From: Pseudomonadota bacterium
GTDB taxonomy: Bacteria > Bdellovibrionota > UBA1018
Reading direction: 5' to 3'
NCBI GenBank assembly: GCA_027485695.1
Contig: JAIXQO010000002.1
Coordinates: 538,006-602,005 of the forward strand
DNA length: 64,000 bases
Shown: positions 1 to 9,386 of the stretch, piece after piece
How positions within the stretch are numbered: position 1 is the stretch's first letter
Layout: each line of letters starts with the position of its first letter
Position numbers and translations under genes: made by a program
Notes under the pieces: model-generated
Databases searched by the model: none
What the model was told of the DNA's origin: nothing
The model's input: only the letters and a program-made list of their open reading frames with translations

Positions 1-564
1 CTCGAAACGATGGATGCAAAACTCCAAGTCATTAACAATATCGTCATCAAGACTCAGCTACTGTCTTTTAATGCGTCTATTGAATCCGCCCGCGCCGGCG
101 AACATGGCAAACGTTTCGCTGTAGTAGCCGACGAGGTTGCCAACCTTGCCAAACTGAGCGGTGACAGTGCTCTCGAGATTTTTGACCTGGTGAAGAAAAG
201 TCGCGAAAAAGTCGAAAGCGTCATTTCAAACACTCAAGACCGGATCAACCAAAGCGATTCGGTCGTGATCAACGCTCAGAAAAAACTCAGTGAATTGATG
301 GGCAGTGTTCACCTCATCAAAGAACAAGTCGGCGCCATTCAAACTGTGGCCCTAGATCAGGCGCACGGAATCAAACAAATCAACTCCGCGATGCAAGAAA
401 TGCAAATCGCGGCGAGAAACGCCGAGAAACAAGCTGAGGAACTCAGTAGTACCTCGAAACGAGTGAATGAACTACAAACCAACGTTCAGACAAGCACGCT
501 CAAACTAGAACAGATGGTCTGTGGATCCGATTCGGCGGGCGAAAAACTACCTCATGCCGTCTAG
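1..564 (+). CDS. Methyl-accepting chemotaxis protein, C-terminal part (5' cut by window)
   Basis: The frame is open from base 1, so the true start lies upstream and only about 187 residues are seen. Near the beginning is the tip of the cytoplasmic MCP signalling hairpin ([17 protein letters not shown], then FAVVADEV), the part that in this family binds CheA and CheW. A long heptad-rich helix follows, as expected for the returning arm. The C terminus has no CheR-tethering pentapeptide (NWETF type). The tip is nearly identical to that of the complete MCP at 7327, so both receptors probably feed the same CheA. The sensory domain is outside the window. Confidence 0.93.
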   Translation, partial: LETMDAKLQVINNIVIKTQLLSFNASIESARAGEHGKRFAVVADEVANLAKLSGDSALEIFDLVKKSREKVESVISNTQDRINQSDSVVINAQKKLSELMGSVHLIKEQVGAIQTVALDQAHGIKQINSAMQEMQIAARNAEKQAEELSSTSKRVNELQTNVQTSTLKLEQMVCGSDSAGEKLPHAV

Positions 565-589
565 TGACATCATTCTATCACTGACGAAA

Positions 590-1351
590 TCACCGAAGTC
601 CGTAGGATCCTAAGATCTCCCGAAGTCTGCCGTCCGACCTCATCGCCCGTACTTTCTGATCAAAAAGCTGTGATCGCTTCTTGGAGAATTCGATTTGTCC
701 GGGCGCTGGACTAAACGCCAAATATATTGCCTCGGACTTAAGACATCCGGCTTGCTTCGGCTCGAACGTACCTTTCGATCTGGAAATTAAATATCGGACG
801 ACGGATTCGTCTTCAATAATCACATCGACTCGCGAGCTCTCTAGTTTTTTGATTAACCTCTCCCCAGTATCTATGCCCGACATGAGATCCACTTGATCGG
901 AGTCCAAATGATTTCGGATGTATTCATCCACGGGTTCCCCGTACTTATAGTCCTGGACTCCCCCCAGACGAACGGACTTGAGATCCTTGATTTCTCGAAA
1001 CTTCCAAGTTGATTTGGGGTGAACGTAAAAACAAGATTTCTGCCGGACAATCGATTCCCGGGGAAACACGAAATCCGGCACGTCCGATTTCAGAGCTCCG
1101 ATCACGATATGTGCTCTACCGATGCGGGTTTCTTCGATCACCCGAGACCAGGGCATCAAGTCAGTCAGGATCCGATGTTCCGGCTCAAAAACCCGTTTGA
1201 CCACCTCGATCAAAATACCGGGTTTATCGGAGTTCTGGGCGCACACAAATGGGCACCAAGGATCGCTCGCAATTCGTATAATTTTATCTTGGCCGTAGCT
1301 GTGCGAAAAAGCCGATAAAAAAATAGCGCCGCTTAATCCGAGTATTTTCAT
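590..1351 (-). CDS. Periplasmic solute-binding protein, family 3 type
   Basis: The protein has about 253 residues and resembles family 3 extracellular solute-binding proteins (amino-acid-binding type), without an adjacent ABC permease or ATPase. I chose the ATG at 1351 because it is preceded by a purine-rich GAAGAAGAG and opens a signal peptide (MKILGLSGAIFLSAFSHSYG); a frame extending to 1396 would spoil it. After the signal come a DPWCPF segment, a GILIEVVKRVF helix and later an ALKSDVPDFVFPRESI segment typical of the fold. The gene is divergent from the histidine kinase at 1436, so it may act as a ligand sensor for it; that link is inference. The ligand is unknown. Confidence 0.8.
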   Translation of the reverse strand: MKILGLSGAIFLSAFSHSYGQDKIIRIASDPWCPFVCAQNSDKPGILIEVVKRVFEPEHRILTDLMPWSRVIEETRIGRAHIVIGALKSDVPDFVFPRESIVRQKSCFYVHPKSTWKFREIKDLKSVRLGGVQDYKYGEPVDEYIRNHLDSDQVDLMSGIDTGERLIKKLESSRVDVIIEDESVVRYLISRSKGTFEPKQAGCLKSEAIYLAFSPAPGQIEFSKKRSQLFDQKVRAMRSDGRLREILGSYGLR

Positions 1352-1435
1352 CTCTTCTTCAATACCGTTTCCGATTATTCGTGAAATGCAGATCACAGAT
1401 TAAAACAATTGATCTTATTCCCCGATGATCCATTG

Positions 1436-2881
1436 ATGTTTCGAGTTTCACGTTTATCTTCTATCACCGCTCAACTCGTACGGATCCAAGTCACCGTGTT
1501 GACACTCATTCTGTTGCCGCTGACTTGGCTTGAAATCCGAATCATTAACTCCTCTATTAGTGAAAAATACCAAACGGAACTGCAAAAGAAAACCGCAGAA
1601 CTCATCGATGCGGTTCGACCTTTCATGTGGGATTACGCGCAAGAAGAACTGGTGGCCAGCTTACGTCGCATTCACATCGAGGATACTTTTGCCGGCCTAC
1701 TCCTGACGGACGACCACGGCAACGTCCTATTTGAGTCAAAAAACTGGCCTGATCTCCCGAAGACAGATTCGACCATTCACCCCATTCGAAAAAATGCCCG
1801 CATCCTCGGCCACTTCGCTATGGTCCCAAACAAGCAAATACTGAACACGGCGATTCGGGAAACCTATACGTACGCACTCTTGAAACTCGTCCTCGCATTT
1901 TCACTGATTGGTGGACTGAGTTTCATCGCCATTCAACGACGGCTCGTTCGGCGTATTCTCCGCCTAAAACGCGATGCCGAAAAACTCCAGCGTAAGGAAC
2001 TCTCTAAGCCGTTCGTTTGGGGTACGAGGGATGAGTTAGACCACCTGGGGGGCAGCCTAGAAAACGCTCGTGCGGAGTTGAGCGCTCTATTCGACGAACA
2101 AAGGCAACGCAACGAAAGTCTGAAAAACAAGAACAGCGAACTTCAAGTTCAGATCAGTCAAAAAACGATGGAAATGATCCACCAAGCCCGACTTGCGTCC
2201 CTCGGCGAGATGGCCGCCGGTATCGCGCATGAGATCAATAATCCTTTGGCTATCATCGAAGGATCTACCTACCAGCTCAGCAAGTCCTTGTCGGGAAATG
2301 CCGATGGCCAGAAACGCACGGAGCAGATCAAAAATTCAACCGCGCGAATCTCTAAAATCATCCAAGGTCTCAAAAAATTTTCTCGAACATCAAAAAATAC
2401 ACAGATGTCGATGCATTCGGCAAAATTCATCATCAGTGAATCAATCCAACTCTGCGACCCCAAAATTCATCGACATCACTGCAAAGTAAATTTTGATTGC
2501 AAAGAAGACTCGTGGATCCTGGCGGATGACTTGGAACTCGAACAAGTCTTCGTCAACTTGATCAACAACTCGATTGATGCGACTAAAACAGATCCCAGTA
2601 AATGTTGGATCAATATCACACTGACTCGCGAAGATAACGACGCGGTCATTCAAGTGATCGATGGCGGAAACGGAATCCCGCAAAACATCCAAGAAAAATT
2701 GTTTAATCCATTTTTCACTACCAAGCCCACTGGTGAGGGCACTGGGCTTGGCCTCTCAATCGTCAAAGGAATCCTGGATTCCCACCATGCCAAAATAGGC
2801 ATCAGGAACGAGATGAAAAACACCTGTTTCGAAATTCGATTCAGCGGAACATCAAAAAAAGGCGAAGAAAATGCGGCTTAG
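1436..2881 (+). CDS. Membrane sensor histidine kinase
   Basis: The protein has about 481 residues. A membrane segment near residues 18-37 and a second near 145-170 flank a periplasmic region of about 105 residues. A HAMP-like stretch and a coiled coil come next, then the HisKA box with His about residue 265 (GIAHEINNPLA). The ATPase domain shows the N box (NLINNSIDA), G1 (DGGNGIP) and G2 (GEGTGLGLSI). The start is uncertain: ATG 1436 is favoured over TTG 1409, though neither has a strong ribosome site. The gene overlaps the following receiver by 11 bases and heads the chemosensory operon. Its partners are probably the two receivers directly downstream. Confidence 0.9.
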   Translation: MFRVSRLSSITAQLVRIQVTVLTLILLPLTWLEIRIINSSISEKYQTELQKKTAELIDAVRPFMWDYAQEELVASLRRIHIEDTFAGLLLTDDHGNVLFESKNWPDLPKTDSTIHPIRKNARILGHFAMVPNKQILNTAIRETYTYALLKLVLAFSLIGGLSFIAIQRRLVRRILRLKRDAEKLQRKELSKPFVWGTRDELDHLGGSLENARAELSALFDEQRQRNESLKNKNSELQVQISQKTMEMIHQARLASLGEMAAGIAHEINNPLAIIEGSTYQLSKSLSGNADGQKRTEQIKNSTARISKIIQGLKKFSRTSKNTQMSMHSAKFIISESIQLCDPKIHRHHCKVNFDCKEDSWILADDLELEQVFVNLINNSIDATKTDPSKCWINITLTREDNDAVIQVIDGGNGIPQNIQEKLFNPFFTTKPTGEGTGLGLSIVKGILDSHHAKIGIRNEMKNTCFEIRFSGTSKKGEENAA

Positions 2882-3215
2882 AATCGTTTACATCGACGAC
2901 GAAGTCGATCTCTGCGAACTCTTCTCGGATATCCTCTCCAATGGAAATCGGGAAATTACAACTTACACCGACGTGGCAAAAGCGCTTGAGTCTATTCAGG
3001 GGTCCATGCCCGATATTGTTTTTTTAGATTTTCGACTGGTGGATACATCTGGAGATTCCGTGGCATCGGAACTCCCGAGTGATCTACCAAAAGTTTTGAT
3101 CACCGGAGAAATCGACGTTCAAGTCGTCAATTCGTTCGTCAAAATATTTCCTAAACCGGTCCCATGGCAGGAAATAGACCAATTTCTACAATCGATAGAA
3201 AGGAAAGCCGCATGA
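2871..3215 (+). CDS. Single-domain response regulator, atypical
   Basis: This is a stand-alone receiver domain of 114 residues with no output domain. The acidic pair (YIDDE), the phosphorylatable Asp (IVFLDFRLVD), the Thr position (LITGE) and the Lys-Pro (FPKP) are all present. The alpha4-beta5 part is shorter than usual. It overlaps the upstream kinase by 11 bases and the downstream receiver by an ATGA junction, so the three are co-translated. It could be a CheY-like output or a phosphate sink for CheA or the kinase; the sequence does not decide. Confidence 0.85.
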   Translation: MRLRIVYIDDEVDLCELFSDILSNGNREITTYTDVAKALESIQGSMPDIVFLDFRLVDTSGDSVASELPSDLPKVLITGEIDVQVVNSFVKIFPKPVPWQEIDQFLQSIERKAA

Positions 3216-3649
3216 GCAGCTCTCCAGCAAAAAAACGCATTTTGATTATGGATGATGAGCCTGAAATCCGTTCACTCTTCACAGACTTACTCCAGGCGGA
3301 AGATCGACATTTCATTGAAGCTGAAGATGGTGTCGATGGTCTGACAAAAATCAAGGAAGCCACGTTTGATCTCATCATTAGTGATTTAAATATGCCAAAA
3401 ATGGCTGGACTAGAATTTCTCGAAACCATTCGAAATCAGGGAAATCTCACCCCAGTATTGATCGTCACGGGATTTACGGATGTCGCGAAAATCAAAAAGG
3501 CATGGGACCTGGGTGCTTTTGACTTCGTGGATAAGCCATTCGATGTAGAACAGATGCACTCCCTCGTCCGCAATGCGCTCGAATTCGGCAAACAACAAAT
3601 TGAATCTTGGAATCAACTGCGCCAGGCAAAAAGGCGAGGTGCGGAATGA
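3212..3649 (+). CDS. Single-domain response regulator (CheY-like)
   Basis: The protein has 145 residues and a canonical receiver: IMDDEPE, phosphorylation site LIISDLNMPKM, VTGF for the switch Thr, and DFVDKPF for the conserved Lys. About 25 extra charged residues follow the domain. I chose ATG 3212 because it forms an ATGA overlap with the preceding stop; the frame extends further upstream only into the previous gene. Position inside the operon before cheA suggests it is a phosphoryl acceptor of CheA or of the histidine kinase. The family cannot be separated from sporulation- or NtrC-type receivers by sequence alone. Confidence 0.88.
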   Translation: MSSSPAKKRILIMDDEPEIRSLFTDLLQAEDRHFIEAEDGVDGLTKIKEATFDLIISDLNMPKMAGLEFLETIRNQGNLTPVLIVTGFTDVAKIKKAWDLGAFDFVDKPFDVEQMHSLVRNALEFGKQQIESWNQLRQAKRRGAE

Positions 3650-5058
3650 GTGAAATTGAAGCAAAGTTTGATTTTAATGAGCTTTTCGTTTCGATTACGG
3701 ACAAACGCGGCGTCATCCTGTCGGGAAATGAAGTATTTGTCCGCGTGTCCGGTTATCAGCGATCAGATATGATCGGTGCACCACACAATATCATTCGTCA
3801 TCCGGGCACACCAAAATGCGTTTTCAAGTTGTTGTGGTCGACCATCCAGGCCGACAAGCCCATCTTGGCTTATGTCAAAAACAAGACCAAAGACGGATTG
3901 CCCTACTGGGTCTTCGCGTCCGTTTACCCAATCGCCGAAGGCTACTTATCCGTCAGGATCAAGCCAGGCTCGCCACTCCTCGACCAAATCAAAGTACTGT
4001 ACGAAGAGCTAGTACAAGTAGAGAAATCCAAAGGGGTCGCCGCATCCGAAGAACTGCTGAAACGCAGACTCTTGGAGCTAGGCTTCAATGACTACCATGA
4101 ATTTTCACTGGCGGCTGCTAAAGCCGAGCTCACCCATAAACAGTCCACGATCAGTTCCGAAACATCGAAAGCCCAGGAAGCGCCTCAGTTCCGATTAAAT
4201 CAACACACCATTTCCGAAGAGACCCGATTCATGAGCGGGCTTTGCGGTCGCAACAACGAAGAATTCATCGATGTAAGTCGAGATTTTGACCATGTGTTCG
4301 CGGATAGTGATGCGATTCGAACGAACCTCTCCTCCATCATTCAATCCATTCGACGTTTCGAGTCTCTATCCGTCAATATGTCTCTCGCCTCGCATCGGCT
4401 CGGATCCAAAGGACAAACTCTCGCCACAGTCGCCGAACGATTCGAACGCTGTTCTCAGGTGCTGCTCGGTCAAGTGGATAAGTTTGAACAATTTAACGAG
4501 AGAAACCAAACCAAGGTCAAAGAACTCAATCACGTGCTGAACCGTTTAAGACTCCTCAATGAAATGCTGGAGTTTTATACACGTGAAGTGGCTGATGCTT
4601 CGAGCCGACATGCCATGAGGGAAATACCCAACTGGCAGATGATCCAAAATGATTTCACGATTATGATCCGCGAGGTCATTTCACTTTTCCAAGAGACGAA
4701 CCAGCACACAAAACGAGCAATCGATGAACTCAATGATTTCCAGCAGGTTCTTAAGAGTTCGCGAATCGCGATCAGAAATCTAGATATTGTACGAATCACC
4801 GGCAAGTTGGAGAGTGCATCTTCCGCTCAATTGGAAAAATCATTCCAACCTTATGTCGAAGAAATGTTGGGATTCATCGAACTCACTGACCGTAATTTAA
4901 GTGGTATCGAAGAGGCCGCGCGTCACTATCAATTCGTCTATGACAAGATTCGAACGCTTTGCCTCAAGAGTACGTCTCGCCTACTCGAACTTGAACTCCG
5001 GAACCTTCGAGTCAGATTCATCGAAACAACCCCGAATAAACCCTCGGAGGCCGCATGA
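3646..5058 (+). CDS. PAS-domain protein with a degenerate MCP signalling tip
   Basis: The protein has 470 residues. Residues about 8-125 form an Aer-type PAS domain with the hallmark HNIIRHPGTP and a YWVFASVYPI strand. Residues about 170-460 are mostly helical. Around residues 240-270 the string LSVNMSLASHRLGSKG, then LATVAERF, aligns position by position with [16 protein letters not shown] and FAVVAEEV of the MCP at 7327. The Asn, Ser, Arg, both Gly and the AxVAE pattern are kept, but the conserved EAARAGE acidic residues are lost. No membrane segment or HAMP is seen. ATGA overlaps join it to the receiver before and cheA after. It may be a soluble redox or ligand sensor that joins or poisons receptor arrays; that role is inference. 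Confidence 0.75.
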   Translation: MSEIEAKFDFNELFVSITDKRGVILSGNEVFVRVSGYQRSDMIGAPHNIIRHPGTPKCVFKLLWSTIQADKPILAYVKNKTKDGLPYWVFASVYPIAEGYLSVRIKPGSPLLDQIKVLYEELVQVEKSKGVAASEELLKRRLLELGFNDYHEFSLAAAKAELTHKQSTISSETSKAQEAPQFRLNQHTISEETRFMSGLCGRNNEEFIDVSRDFDHVFADSDAIRTNLSSIIQSIRRFESLSVNMSLASHRLGSKGQTLATVAERFERCSQVLLGQVDKFEQFNERNQTKVKELNHVLNRLRLLNEMLEFYTREVADASSRHAMREIPNWQMIQNDFTIMIREVISLFQETNQHTKRAIDELNDFQQVLKSSRIAIRNLDIVRITGKLESASSAQLEKSFQPYVEEMLGFIELTDRNLSGIEEAARHYQFVYDKIRTLCLKSTSRLLELELRNLRVRFIETTPNKPSEAA

Positions 5059-6845
5059 GCATGGATCCAGAATTACTTCAGTGTTTTATCGAAGAATCAG
5101 CCGACTTGCTCACGCAGTGGGAAGCGATCTGTCTTGAACTCGAAAAAGCACCTTCCAGCGACAAGTGGGACGCGCTTTTTCGTGTGGCTCACAACATCAA
5201 AGGAACTTCACGCTCGGTAGGCTTAGATGATGTCGGCGCATTCGTTCATCGCGTGGAAGACGGCATTACCCTGGCAAAACAAAACAAGATTGTGCCTGAT
5301 TCCGGGTATTACCGCGCACTTTTTGCGGCTCAAAAAGAGTTAATCGACTGGGTAACTGCCGCTCAGGCTAACCCGCAGGTTCCGTTCGCACCGTCCGATT
5401 TTGAGCACCACTTTCGAGCATTGCTTGGGCAATCGACACCAGAGCCAACCGCTGTGAACGAGAAAACAGATGTCGCTCTGCTAACGCCAACGGAAACTGT
5501 CGCGACGCCCGTTCTGGAATCTGTTCAGAACTCTCCACAGCATGTACCCAATGAAATCAAACCAGTCGGCAATTCAGCATTTTCGGAGCCACTACCGTCA
5601 GGCTTAGTGGGAAAAACAGCACCTGCTCCCGCTTCGACCGCGACTCCAACTGCGACTCCCATCCCCGATGAGACGATTCGTGTATCCGCACGAAAGCTCG
5701 ATGCGCTCATTCAAATGGTCGGAGAAATCTCTATTCAGCAAAACGTCGCCGCCCACCGCTCTCATACCTCGACCAGTAGCCATCAGGATCAAGCGCAATA
5801 TTTGTTAAAAAAAATGACTCGTGACCTCTACGAAAAAGCCCTGTCCCTCCGCATGCAAACGGTTCAACCGATTTTTCAGCGCCTGGACCGCACCATTCGG
5901 GACATCTCTAGCACACTCAATAAGCAAGTAAACGTGAGCCTAGATGGATCTGAGGTTGAACTCGATAAGACTGTTTGCGAGAAGATCATTGAACCCCTCA
6001 CTCATATGGTTCGGAATTCCATCGATCACGGCATCGAGTCTCCAGAGATCCGAGAAAGCAGCGGTAAATCGAGAACGGGGAATATCCAAATACGCGCCGT
6101 ACAAGACACCTCTTCGGTCTCTTTAATCATCGAGGACGACGGCAAAGGTCTGGACCCTAAAAAAATTCGCGATAAGGCGTTAGAACGTGGCCTGATCAAA
6201 GAAAATACTCCACTCAATCCGAGCGAAGTATTCGCTTTGATTTTCTTGCCCGGATTTTCAACTGCAGAAAAAGTCACCGACGTCTCAGGGCGCGGCGTCG
6301 GTATGGACGTGGTCATGAGGGCAATCGACTCCCTGCGTGGAGAGATTCAAATCGCCAGCGAAGTCGGCAAAGGTACTCGATTCACGATCACCCTCCCACT
6401 ATCACTCACCCTCATTGACGCCATCTTGATCGGAGTCCAGGGAGTTGAGTATGCCATTCCACTCGATTCTATTCACGAAGTGGTCGACTTGACCTCGGAG
6501 CATAGAGATCAGAGTACGATGATTCATTTCAATGATCGAGTCATCCCTCGAGTACAACTTTATAAGTACCTCAAGACTCATACGAAAGACCAAATGCTCG
6601 GCCACCGTGCAAAGAAACTCCTCATCACCCGCGCCAACAACGGCATGGTGGCGTTTGAAGTTGATTCCGTTGGCGAAAAGCAACAGATCGTTGCGAGAAA
6701 CCTTTCCCAAAATATCCGAGAGACTCAAGGCATCTCCGGCGGAACCATATTATCGAATGGCGATCCGGGGCTCATCGTGAACATTGATCAAATCGCGAGA
6801 CTCTACCTCGCTCAAAATCAGTCGAATTACCAGGAGGCGGCATGA
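5055..6845 (+). CDS. cheA: Chemotaxis histidine kinase CheA lacking a P2 domain
   Basis: The protein has 596 residues. P1 (Hpt) carries the phosphorylated His at about residue 46 (RVAHNIKGTSRSVGL). Residues about 130-212 are a Pro/Thr/Ala-rich linker where the CheY/CheB-binding P2 domain is normally found; no P2 fold is apparent. P3 dimerisation follows, then the P4 ATPase with NSIDHGIESP, DDGKGLDP and GRGVGMDVV, and P5, the CheW-like domain that docks to receptors. A GGAGG lies just before the start; Met 5055 and Met 5061 are both possible. ATGA overlaps on both sides tie it to the PAS protein and CheW. Without P2 it may phosphorylate its receivers less selectively. Confidence 0.96.
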   Translation: MSMDPELLQCFIEESADLLTQWEAICLELEKAPSSDKWDALFRVAHNIKGTSRSVGLDDVGAFVHRVEDGITLAKQNKIVPDSGYYRALFAAQKELIDWVTAAQANPQVPFAPSDFEHHFRALLGQSTPEPTAVNEKTDVALLTPTETVATPVLESVQNSPQHVPNEIKPVGNSAFSEPLPSGLVGKTAPAPASTATPTATPIPDETIRVSARKLDALIQMVGEISIQQNVAAHRSHTSTSSHQDQAQYLLKKMTRDLYEKALSLRMQTVQPIFQRLDRTIRDISSTLNKQVNVSLDGSEVELDKTVCEKIIEPLTHMVRNSIDHGIESPEIRESSGKSRTGNIQIRAVQDTSSVSLIIEDDGKGLDPKKIRDKALERGLIKENTPLNPSEVFALIFLPGFSTAEKVTDVSGRGVGMDVVMRAIDSLRGEIQIASEVGKGTRFTITLPLSLTLIDAILIGVQGVEYAIPLDSIHEVVDLTSEHRDQSTMIHFNDRVIPRVQLYKYLKTHTKDQMLGHRAKKLLITRANNGMVAFEVDSVGEKQQIVARNLSQNIRETQGISGGTILSNGDPGLIVNIDQIARLYLAQNQSNYQEAA

Positions 6846-7315
6846 CCATGACTACGACCACTGAAACCACCAAAGAAAACCGGTACCTCATTTACCGTGT
6901 GGGAACTGAACTCTATGGAAGCCCGCTCCTCGAAGTCCGGGAGGTCGTCGAGTACCAATCCCCTAAATATATGCCGAATATGGAGCCCTATTTCTCGGGT
7001 GTCATTAATATACGCGGCTCAATTGTGGGCGTGATCGACTTACGAAAGAAATTCAGCGCCCCGAGCGACGTTTCTCGCTACACGGCTCTACTCGTCTGCG
7101 AAAGCAGCACCGGCGCCATCGCCGCAATTGTCGACCAAGTCGAAAAAGTCGTGCCGATCGATGAAAGCGTCATCGAGAAGAAGCCCCCCGTTATTTCCCG
7201 GGTCGAATCGGACTACCTACTAGGCGTTGCGAACGTCGGAAATCAACTCATCACCTTAGTACATCTGCGTCCTGCATTGATGGAAATGAAATTGATTCAA
7301 GTAAAAGCGGCCTGA
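6842..7315 (+). CDS. cheW: Chemotaxis adaptor CheW
   Basis: This is a 157-residue single CheW domain, the usual size, that couples receptor tips to CheA P5. Typical strands are visible: RYLIYRVGTELYG, VREVVEYQ, FSGVINIRGSIVGVIDLRKKF and the late SDYLLGVANVGNQLITLVHL. The start lies in an ATGA overlap with cheA and the receptor follows after 11 bases, so all three are made together. The first ten residues are Thr-rich and probably disordered. Confidence 0.95.
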   Translation: MTMTTTTETTKENRYLIYRVGTELYGSPLLEVREVVEYQSPKYMPNMEPYFSGVINIRGSIVGVIDLRKKFSAPSDVSRYTALLVCESSTGAIAAIVDQVEKVVPIDESVIEKKPPVISRVESDYLLGVANVGNQLITLVHLRPALMEMKLIQVKAA

Positions 7316-7326
7316 GGAAATAGTTT

Positions 7327-9369
7327 ATGAGTATCAAAGCGACATTGACGAAAAAATTGACGGTGATTTCGGTTGTCCTCGCCACCTTGGGAGGACTGGG
7401 AAATCTTGCTGTATTCAACAAACTCATTCATCGACTGGAGTCCTCTAAAAAAAACGAAGTAGACCAACTCACTCAAAAACTGGCCGGACAGATCTCTGCC
7501 CAGTTTTATGAACGCTACGGAGACGTCCAGGCGTTTGCGCTGAACCGAGTATTTGTCAATGGCTCAAAAAGCGAGATGACTTCTTCGTTGAATCGATATG
7601 TCGCAACCTACGGAATCTACGACTTAGTCATGATACTAGATTCGCGCGGAAATGTTTTATCCGTAAACAGCAAGTCCCCTGATGGGAAGCCTCTGGATGT
7701 TTCTTCGCTTTCGGGCCACTCGTTCTCCAATGATGTCTGGTTCAAAAATCTTGCCGAGGGAAAACGGACGCAAGACTCCGAACACAAGCTCGATGGAACA
7801 CTGGTCACAGACCCCACTCAATACGAATGGCTCAACCAGGCGTATGGAGAATCGCGAATAGTTAACTCTTTTGCTACGGCGCTTACCGACGAAAACAACA
7901 AAACCGTCGGGTACATCGTCAACTTTGCAAACTTCAAATGGGCCACTGATGAGCTCAAAGCCAGCCTGAACCAGAACAACTCCCTCGGCAACCAGAACGA
8001 TGTCTACGCCATTGTATCACCGACTGGTAGCACCATCTATTCAACCGATGGACACTCGACCGACTCTGCCGCCAAAGAAAAATCTGAAACTCCTCAGTTC
8101 CAATCATTTCTGAGCTTAGGTTCGCTCCCAACTGCGCAGTCTACTTATGAACTCACAAAGGGCGGAAAAAAGACTCCCGTCTATGAAAGCATTTCAAAAA
8201 TCGAAGAACAGAAGTTCACCCGGTCACTGGGTTGGCTTGTTCTCGCTCAGCGTCCTGTCGCGAGCCTTCTCGGCTCCGCGTCTCAGCTCGTAGCCCTCTA
8301 CTACCTGGTCATGACTGCCATCGTACTCGGTAGTAGCCTCATCTTTTTCGCTTACTCTAGACGAGTCTCGGGTCAGCTTCGCGATACAACGACGATACTA
8401 AGCTCGGTCTCTCAAGAGAACGATCAAGCATTAGTCATCCTCGATTTGAGCGCTCGAGAATTAGCTTCTTCTACCAACGAGCAGGCCTCGGCAGTGCAAG
8501 AATCTGGCGCTGCCCTAAACGAGATGTCGAGCATGATCAGCAAAACGATCGAAAACGTAAAATCCTCCATGGGCTACGCTCAAAGCGCGAACGAGAAATC
8601 AAAATCGGGCGAAGCAATTGTCGCGAAAATGGTAGATACAGTCGAAGATATCGCTCGCGAGGCAAGTCAACTGAACGCTGTTTCCCAGGCGATTGGTGAG
8701 ATCCAGTCCAAGACGAGCATGATCAACGATATTGTTTTCAAAACCCAGCTGCTGTCGTTCAACGCTTCTATCGAGGCGGCGCGAGCCGGAGCACAAGGAC
8801 GCGGGTTCGCAGTAGTCGCCGAAGAAGTCGGAAACCTAGCGATCATGAGCGGAGCAGCTGCGCTTGATATCGAAAAATTGATCGATTCGAGTAAACGCAG
8901 TGTGGATGAGATGCTGACATCGATTCAAGGTCGGGTAAAAGACGGCCAAACCGTCAGCAATGAGGTAGAGAATAGTTTTTCGGAGATTCGACAAGCGGTT
9001 GAACAGATCAGCGATCAGGTGTCAAACATCACCAATGCCGCTGAACAACAGGAAATCGGAATCAATGAGATTCAGGCCGCTATGGTCCAGCTCGACGCCG
9101 CTTCTCAGAAGACTTCCGAAATGTCGATTCGCACTTTGGATTTGATTAAGACGATCGATACGCAGGGCAAAAAACTCAAAACTTGTGTGGTGACTCTCAC
9201 GAACGTAGTGGACGGAGACGGCGCGCAACCGGGAGTTCTCCCATCCAGTAGTTCATCGAGCGACCGAACTGGTGAGGGTTCAGTGGCCGTTTCGTCCCTA
9301 CCCTTGGAGAGCGTGATCGACGAGACGGTGTCTCCCGACGATGCAACATTCAAGAAAATCGCTGCCTAA
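7327..9369 (+). CDS. Transmembrane methyl-accepting chemotaxis protein
   Basis: The protein has 680 residues. A membrane helix at about 10-30 and a second at about 318-340 bracket a periplasmic domain of roughly 285 residues, a size that fits a double Cache sensor. No clear HAMP domain follows; the chain goes almost directly into coiled coil. The signalling tip [17 protein letters not shown] with FAVVAEEV lies near residue 475. The C-terminal 60 residues are Ser/Gly-rich and lack a CheR-tethering pentapeptide. It lies between cheW and the CheR-CheB fusion, so it is the dedicated receptor of this pathway. Its ligand is unknown. Confidence 0.93.
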   Translation: MSIKATLTKKLTVISVVLATLGGLGNLAVFNKLIHRLESSKKNEVDQLTQKLAGQISAQFYERYGDVQAFALNRVFVNGSKSEMTSSLNRYVATYGIYDLVMILDSRGNVLSVNSKSPDGKPLDVSSLSGHSFSNDVWFKNLAEGKRTQDSEHKLDGTLVTDPTQYEWLNQAYGESRIVNSFATALTDENNKTVGYIVNFANFKWATDELKASLNQNNSLGNQNDVYAIVSPTGSTIYSTDGHSTDSAAKEKSETPQFQSFLSLGSLPTAQSTYELTKGGKKTPVYESISKIEEQKFTRSLGWLVLAQRPVASLLGSASQLVALYYLVMTAIVLGSSLIFFAYSRRVSGQLRDTTTILSSVSQENDQALVILDLSARELASSTNEQASAVQESGAALNEMSSMISKTIENVKSSMGYAQSANEKSKSGEAIVAKMVDTVEDIAREASQLNAVSQAIGEIQSKTSMINDIVFKTQLLSFNASIEAARAGAQGRGFAVVAEEVGNLAIMSGAAALDIEKLIDSSKRSVDEMLTSIQGRVKDGQTVSNEVENSFSEIRQAVEQISDQVSNITNAAEQQEIGINEIQAAMVQLDAASQKTSEMSIRTLDLIKTIDTQGKKLKTCVVTLTNVVDGDGAQPGVLPSSSSSSDRTGEGSVAVSSLPLESVIDETVSPDDATFKKIAA

Positions 9370-9386
9370 CTCAGATCGAGGATTCC

